A stretch of 64,000 bases of DNA from Aestuariivita sp964402685. GTDB lineage: Bacteria > Pseudomonadota > Alphaproteobacteria > Rhodobacterales > Rhodobacteraceae. A program made the position numbers and the translations under genes. The stretch spans positions 19,353-83,352 of the forward strand of contig CAYODE010000003.1 of assembly GCA_964402685.1 (NCBI GenBank), in the 5' to 3' direction. Shown here piece after piece: positions 61,020 through 64,000 of this stretch; position 1 is the first letter of the stretch; the number at the start of each line of letters is the position of its first letter. The notes below the pieces were generated by a model. That model made no database searches, was not told the origin of the DNA, and saw only the letters and a list, made by a program, of their open reading frames with translations.

Positions 61020-61680
61020 TCGAAGCCAGGATTTTACGTTTGAGATCATGGGCGATGCCAACCTCAAGCGCCGCCATCAGGGGCGATCCATCCTCACGCA
61101 GCTTGCGCAAACTGTCTGTTGGGATCATCCAGCAATAGGCCTCTTGCACAACATGTGCTGTCGCGGACGCAGGCCCACCGTCCACCAAGGACATCTCACC
61201 CACGAAATTGCCGGGTTCGCAATGCCCCACAACGCGGCCATCGACGATGATTTCGACCTCACCTGAGAGCAGGTAGATCAGGTGGCTGACCGGTTTGCCT
61301 TGTTCCGTCAGATCGGCTCCGGGATCAGCATCGAGCCACATTCCCATATCGAGGAGCTTGCGCGCTTCTCGAGGGGACAGGGTAGGCAGGCGTTCTGCTA
61401 TCATGCGTTTCTCATCTTCATTGAACTGTGCGCGCCGATTGGCATTCCAGATCAGAAAGATCTGCACGACGTTCACGATGATCAACATCGCCTCCCAGAA
61501 TACGGTGACTGGGTCATGTAACCATATCGCTCCGTAGGCCAAAGCGACGATGGCCGACAAAATGACAAAGATCCGCAGCCAGGTGATCGAGCGCATGAGC
61601 ATCGAAATCACCAGCAGCAGGTAGGCAAAATGCCCTACCATCGCTCCAGGAGAAAGCGCGGATTCGAGGGTTAATTCCAA
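60997..61680 (-). CDS. Popeye-like membrane protein with cyclic-nucleotide-binding domain
   Basis: 227 aa. Three membrane helices near the N-terminus (about 12-80, HFAYLLLVISMLMRSITWLR, then FWEAMLIIVNVVQIFLIWN) then a cyclic-nucleotide-binding fold (about 100-220). Helix number, order and the (W/F)xxxxIxVNxxQ motif resemble Popeye-domain proteins. The phosphate cassette is GEMSLVDGGPASAT, with Ala where cAMP binders have Arg, so binding is uncertain. It overlaps the lipoprotein hydrolase gene. Confidence 0.82.
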   Translation of the reverse strand: MELTLESALSPGAMVGHFAYLLLVISMLMRSITWLRIFVILSAIVALAYGAIWLHDPVTVFWEAMLIIVNVVQIFLIWNANRRAQFNEDEKRMIAERLPTLSPREARKLLDMGMWLDADPGADLTEQGKPVSHLIYLLSGEVEIIVDGRVVGHCEPGNFVGEMSLVDGGPASATAHVVQEAYCWMIPTDSLRKLREDGSPLMAALEVGIAHDLKRKILASNARPSGA

Positions 61681-61873
61681 AAGTCATCCTCAGCAGGTAT
61701 GTCGACCTGCTGGGTTATAGCGCGTCCGCCGCGTGACACCAGAGTGTGGGCACACAACGAAGAGCTGCACAAAATGGATTGGCCGGGTTTTGCTAGCTGC
61801 GCCTACTTAATGCGCAACAAGAAGATCGTGTGAACGAGGTGATCGCAAGAAGTGAGATACCGGAAAGGATCCG

Positions 61874-62506
61874 TCACTCACAAACACGCGATCGAACTTC
61901 ATACCTTTGCGGATGGAAACGGTAATGGTCATGCAACAGAAGAGACAGCTTTGACTCAAATCGCTCGCTGGAGTTTTCCGCAGGTGTGCGGGGAAGAAGG
62001 GGCTCAAGCTCTGGATCCAGTGTGAGGCTCTGACAGATCGCCAAATCGCGAACACTGATGTTTTCCAAGTCTCGCAAGTCGATCAAGTATCCGTTCTTTC
62101 GGCTTACCGTCGCGCCGAAAGTCAGCGGCGGATCAAGACCAATTCGATTAGAACTGGACCCGAATTGGGCCGTTTCGCCTTGCCATTTGGTTCCTGTCAC
62201 AAACAGCAGGTCAAAACGCCCTGGGGGTACAAGAACGCGGAAAAACTCTCCTCCTCGAACATAAGCGGCCAAAACTGGCTCGCCTGACGTGATCTCTCGG
62301 AGTTGCAGGAAGACGTCCGTTCCGCTGTTGGTTTTGATTTGTAGGGGAAGTGTCGCTGCAAGGCCTGAACGGTTCCACATTAACCCTTTGGGTCGTTCTG
62401 CGGCTTCAGCAAAGGAAGATAGGAGAAGGATCAAGCCAAGAACCAACAAGATCGGGATCGTTTTGGCTTGGGACGTGTTCGCGTCCTCTCCCAACGCGGA
62501 TGACAT
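61874..62506 (-). CDS. Exported hypothetical protein
   Basis: About 210 aa from ATG 62506 (GTG 62512 is two codons earlier). A short polar lead, then a hydrophobic segment (PILLVLGLILLLSSFAEA) as signal or anchor. The mature part is a beta-rich, polar chain with LPLQIKTNSGTDVFLQL and FFRVLVPPGRFDLLFVTG, reminiscent of carboxypeptidase regulatory-like or DUF4369-type sandwich folds, but no family is claimed. Starts 10 bases after the epimerase stop on the same strand. Confidence 0.65.
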   Translation of the reverse strand: MSSALGEDANTSQAKTIPILLVLGLILLLSSFAEAAERPKGLMWNRSGLAATLPLQIKTNSGTDVFLQLREITSGEPVLAAYVRGGEFFRVLVPPGRFDLLFVTGTKWQGETAQFGSSSNRIGLDPPLTFGATVSRKNGYLIDLRDLENISVRDLAICQSLTLDPELEPLLPRTPAENSSERFESKLSLLLHDHYRFHPQRYEVRSRVCE

Positions 62507-62515
62507 TCTCACACC

Positions 62516-63385
62516 CTAAGTAACGTAGGTGACGTCATAGCCGAACGTGACCGATGCGTCAGGTGGTAGAGCAATGCTGTTGGGCCGCTTCGCAATTTCA
62601 GGCCCATCTCCAATCAAAGACGCAGTTCCATGCCACGGTTCTATACATAAGAATGGCGCGCCAACTGGCCGCCACAAAGCGAGATCCGGCAGGTTTTTGA
62701 ATGTGAGGTCAAGAAAAGGTCCCTCATCGGGACCATATCGCAGCGCGACAGCACCATCTGGAAAAACCAATGCGTCATTTTCAAAAAGCGTGTCGGTGAC
62801 TTCGAGTTCACCTTTTTCAAATGGGCCGGGAACCAACTTGCTCTCCAATAGGCCATCCGATCGCAATGGTCTCTGCCGAAGGTTGTCACCACGTGCCAAC
62901 CGCACTTTGTGCGGTGTCTCTGCTCCGGGCAGTGGGTAGCAAAATGCAGGATGAAAGCCAAAGCCGAACGGCATCGGGACCCTGCCCTCATTGGAAATCT
63001 CGACACTCACGGAAAGGGTCGCCTGATTGATTTGATGAATGACAGCAAGTTTGAAATCAAACGGATACACCGCCCGCGTTTCCTTGGAGGCACGCAGAAC
63101 ATGCTGGCAACTGTCATCCGCTCGCTCTTCAAGCGTAAAGGGTAGCCGCCGTGCCAAGCCATGTTTATTCATTTTGGCAGTCAGACCACCGGACTCGACA
63201 ATATCATCTACCGCGCGGCCCACGATCGGGAAGAGAAGGGGCGCTCGTCCTGTCCAGTATTTGCCATCTCCATGCCAGAGAAGATCTTGTCCTGACGCGG
63301 TGCGGAGATACTGCATCTCGGCGCCCATCGACGCGACCGCGAGGGTGAGATGGTCCGAAGACACGGTGCAAAGTTTCTCATGCAT
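62516..63385 (-). CDS. Aldose 1-epimerase family protein
   Basis: 289 aa from ATG 63385 (MHEKLCTVSSDHLTL); the open frame runs upstream to 63850 but those residues are not family-like and lie in the rpsA leader. SMGAEMQYLRTASGQDLLWHGD, PILFPIVGR-like LLFPIVGRA, FGFHPAFCYPL (catalytic His) and CIEPWHGTAS are typical of YeaD/LACX-type mutarotases. It interconverts anomers of a hexose or related sugar. Confidence 0.87.
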   Translation of the reverse strand: MHEKLCTVSSDHLTLAVASMGAEMQYLRTASGQDLLWHGDGKYWTGRAPLLFPIVGRAVDDIVESGGLTAKMNKHGLARRLPFTLEERADDSCQHVLRASKETRAVYPFDFKLAVIHQINQATLSVSVEISNEGRVPMPFGFGFHPAFCYPLPGAETPHKVRLARGDNLRQRPLRSDGLLESKLVPGPFEKGELEVTDTLFENDALVFPDGAVALRYGPDEGPFLDLTFKNLPDLALWRPVGAPFLCIEPWHGTASLIGDGPEIAKRPNSIALPPDASVTFGYDVTYVT

Positions 63386-63783
63386 TGTGCGTTTCAACCT
63401 TCTGTTTGTACTTATGGTCTCACACACGGCGTTGGTCAGAAACTGAAAACTGCACGACTTCGACAATGCTTGCATTGGCGGCAGCGTGAATGCGCGCAAT
63501 TCCTTTTGATGTGACACCATTCGTGGTTCAGTCCGGCACAGCTTTGCCGCCGAACGTTTTACAGACAGAGTACGCTTGATCCGCATGGAATTACCCGCTA
63601 TAGGGCGCGGGTCGAAGCGGCGGGGACAGCTGTGCGACCAAGGACTTGAGCAGGGTCGGTGCAAACCGGCCCTTCGTTTTTGGACCACATGAAAGCGCGT
63701 CGCAGACCAACTGAAACTGACAAAGACCGGCGGAGACAACCGCATGGCCCGAAAGATGTAAACGTAAAGGAAACCGAGACCTA
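63386..63783 (+). other. Leader and promoter region of rpsA
   Basis: 398 bases without a credible gene. A sigma70-type promoter can be read at 63576-63604; the approximately 170 bases after it would form a long untranslated leader, as is common for rpsA. Ribosome binding site GTAAAGGAAACC is just before the ATG at 63784. Confidence 0.6.
63576..63604 (+). promoter_or_regulatory. Predicted sigma70-type promoter of rpsA
   Basis: TTGATC (63576-63581) and TATAGG (63599-63604) separated by exactly 17 bases. The position, about 180 bases before the rpsA start, is reasonable. Predicted by eye only. Confidence 0.5.
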
Positions 63784-64000
63784 ATGGCTCAAAACGCATC
63801 CATGGAGGAATTCGAAGCCCTCCTGAACGAAAGCTTCGAAATGGACACACCCGAGGAAGGGTCTGTCGTAAAAGGCAAAGTCATCGCAATCGAAGCGGGG
63901 CAAGCAATCATCGACGTAGGCTACAAAATGGAAGGCCGCGTCGAACTCAAAGAATTCGCAAATCCCGGTGAAGCCCCCGAAATCGCAGTTGGCGACGAGG
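63784..64000 (+). CDS. rpsA: 30S ribosomal protein S1 (partial, 5' end)
   Basis: ATG 63784 preceded by AAAGGAAACC. The visible 72 codons read MAQNASMEEFEALLNESF, then GSVVKGKVIAIEAGQAIIDVGYKMEGRV, the first S1 RNA-binding motif of ribosomal protein S1. The gene runs off the right edge; the rest (five more S1 domains in a typical protein) is outside. cmk usually lies directly before this gene. Confidence 0.95.
   Translation, partial: MAQNASMEEFEALLNESFEMDTPEEGSVVKGKVIAIEAGQAIIDVGYKMEGRVELKEFANPGEAPEIAVGDE

Noticed and set aside
1..64000. tRNA or rRNA genes
   Set aside because: No cloverleaf or rRNA-like segment seen by eye in the intergenic spaces; a tRNA scan was not possible.

Overview
The window looks like a chromosome segment of a marine alphaproteobacterium of the Rhodobacteraceae/Roseobacter group. 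This is inferred from content: a MaoC-phosphotransacetylase fusion with acetate kinase, a one-chain indolepyruvate:ferredoxin oxidoreductase, TmpA/TmpB phosphonate oxygenases, a class II EPSP synthase beside cmk and rpsA, and a SAM/SAH-type riboswitch before metK, a riboswitch class known from Rhodobacterales. I saw no phage, insertion sequence, CRISPR array, tRNA or rRNA. There is one assembly gap of exactly 100 N at 21340-21439.

Layout. 1-2.7 kb: tail of a creatininase-like gene, then pta and ackA. 2.7-7.7 kb: dabA/dabB (inorganic carbon uptake) with a divergent LysR regulator over a small palindrome. 7.8-11.8 kb: iorAB with a divergent Lrp-type regulator. 11.9-26.1 kb: a type I secretion system (TolC, ABC, HlyD), a converging CHASE2 nucleotide cyclase, and a giant repeat adhesin (FecR, cadherin/VCBS-like repeats, vWA, RTX) interrupted by the gap. 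26.2-29.7 kb: a DUF3307 membrane protein and a large ABC-transporter-like protein with degenerate ATPase motifs and a C-terminal cyclic-nucleotide-binding domain. The adhesin is therefore flanked by a probable cAMP maker and a probable cAMP reader, the most interesting candidate system here.

29.7-39.4 kb is accessory metabolism: a FAH-family enzyme, a persulfide-sensor-like ArsR protein, a mandelate-racemase-family enzyme, a ClbS/DfsB protein, a globin gene broken by an in-frame amber codon, two NAD(P)-binding proteins, a LysR regulator, tmpB/tmpA and an MFS exporter. 39.5-45.4 kb is a compact minus-strand run (HAD, alpha/beta hydrolase, PLP dehydratase, endonuclease/phosphatase family, pcaD, pcaB), its first four genes joined by overlapping stops and starts.

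45.5-64 kb is mostly housekeeping: FKBP isomerase, miaB, an OmpA protein and a lipoprotein sharing a domain, phoH-ybeY-corC-lnt, riboswitch-metK with a ClpP-like exported protein and a GST, trmB, aroA-cmk, and finally the 5' end of rpsA. Between cmk and rpsA lie about 4.3 kb holding a lipoprotein hydrolase, a Popeye-like cNMP-domain membrane protein, two exported or secreted proteins of unknown role and an aldose epimerase.

All calls come from reading the sequence and from memory of protein families; no database search was run.
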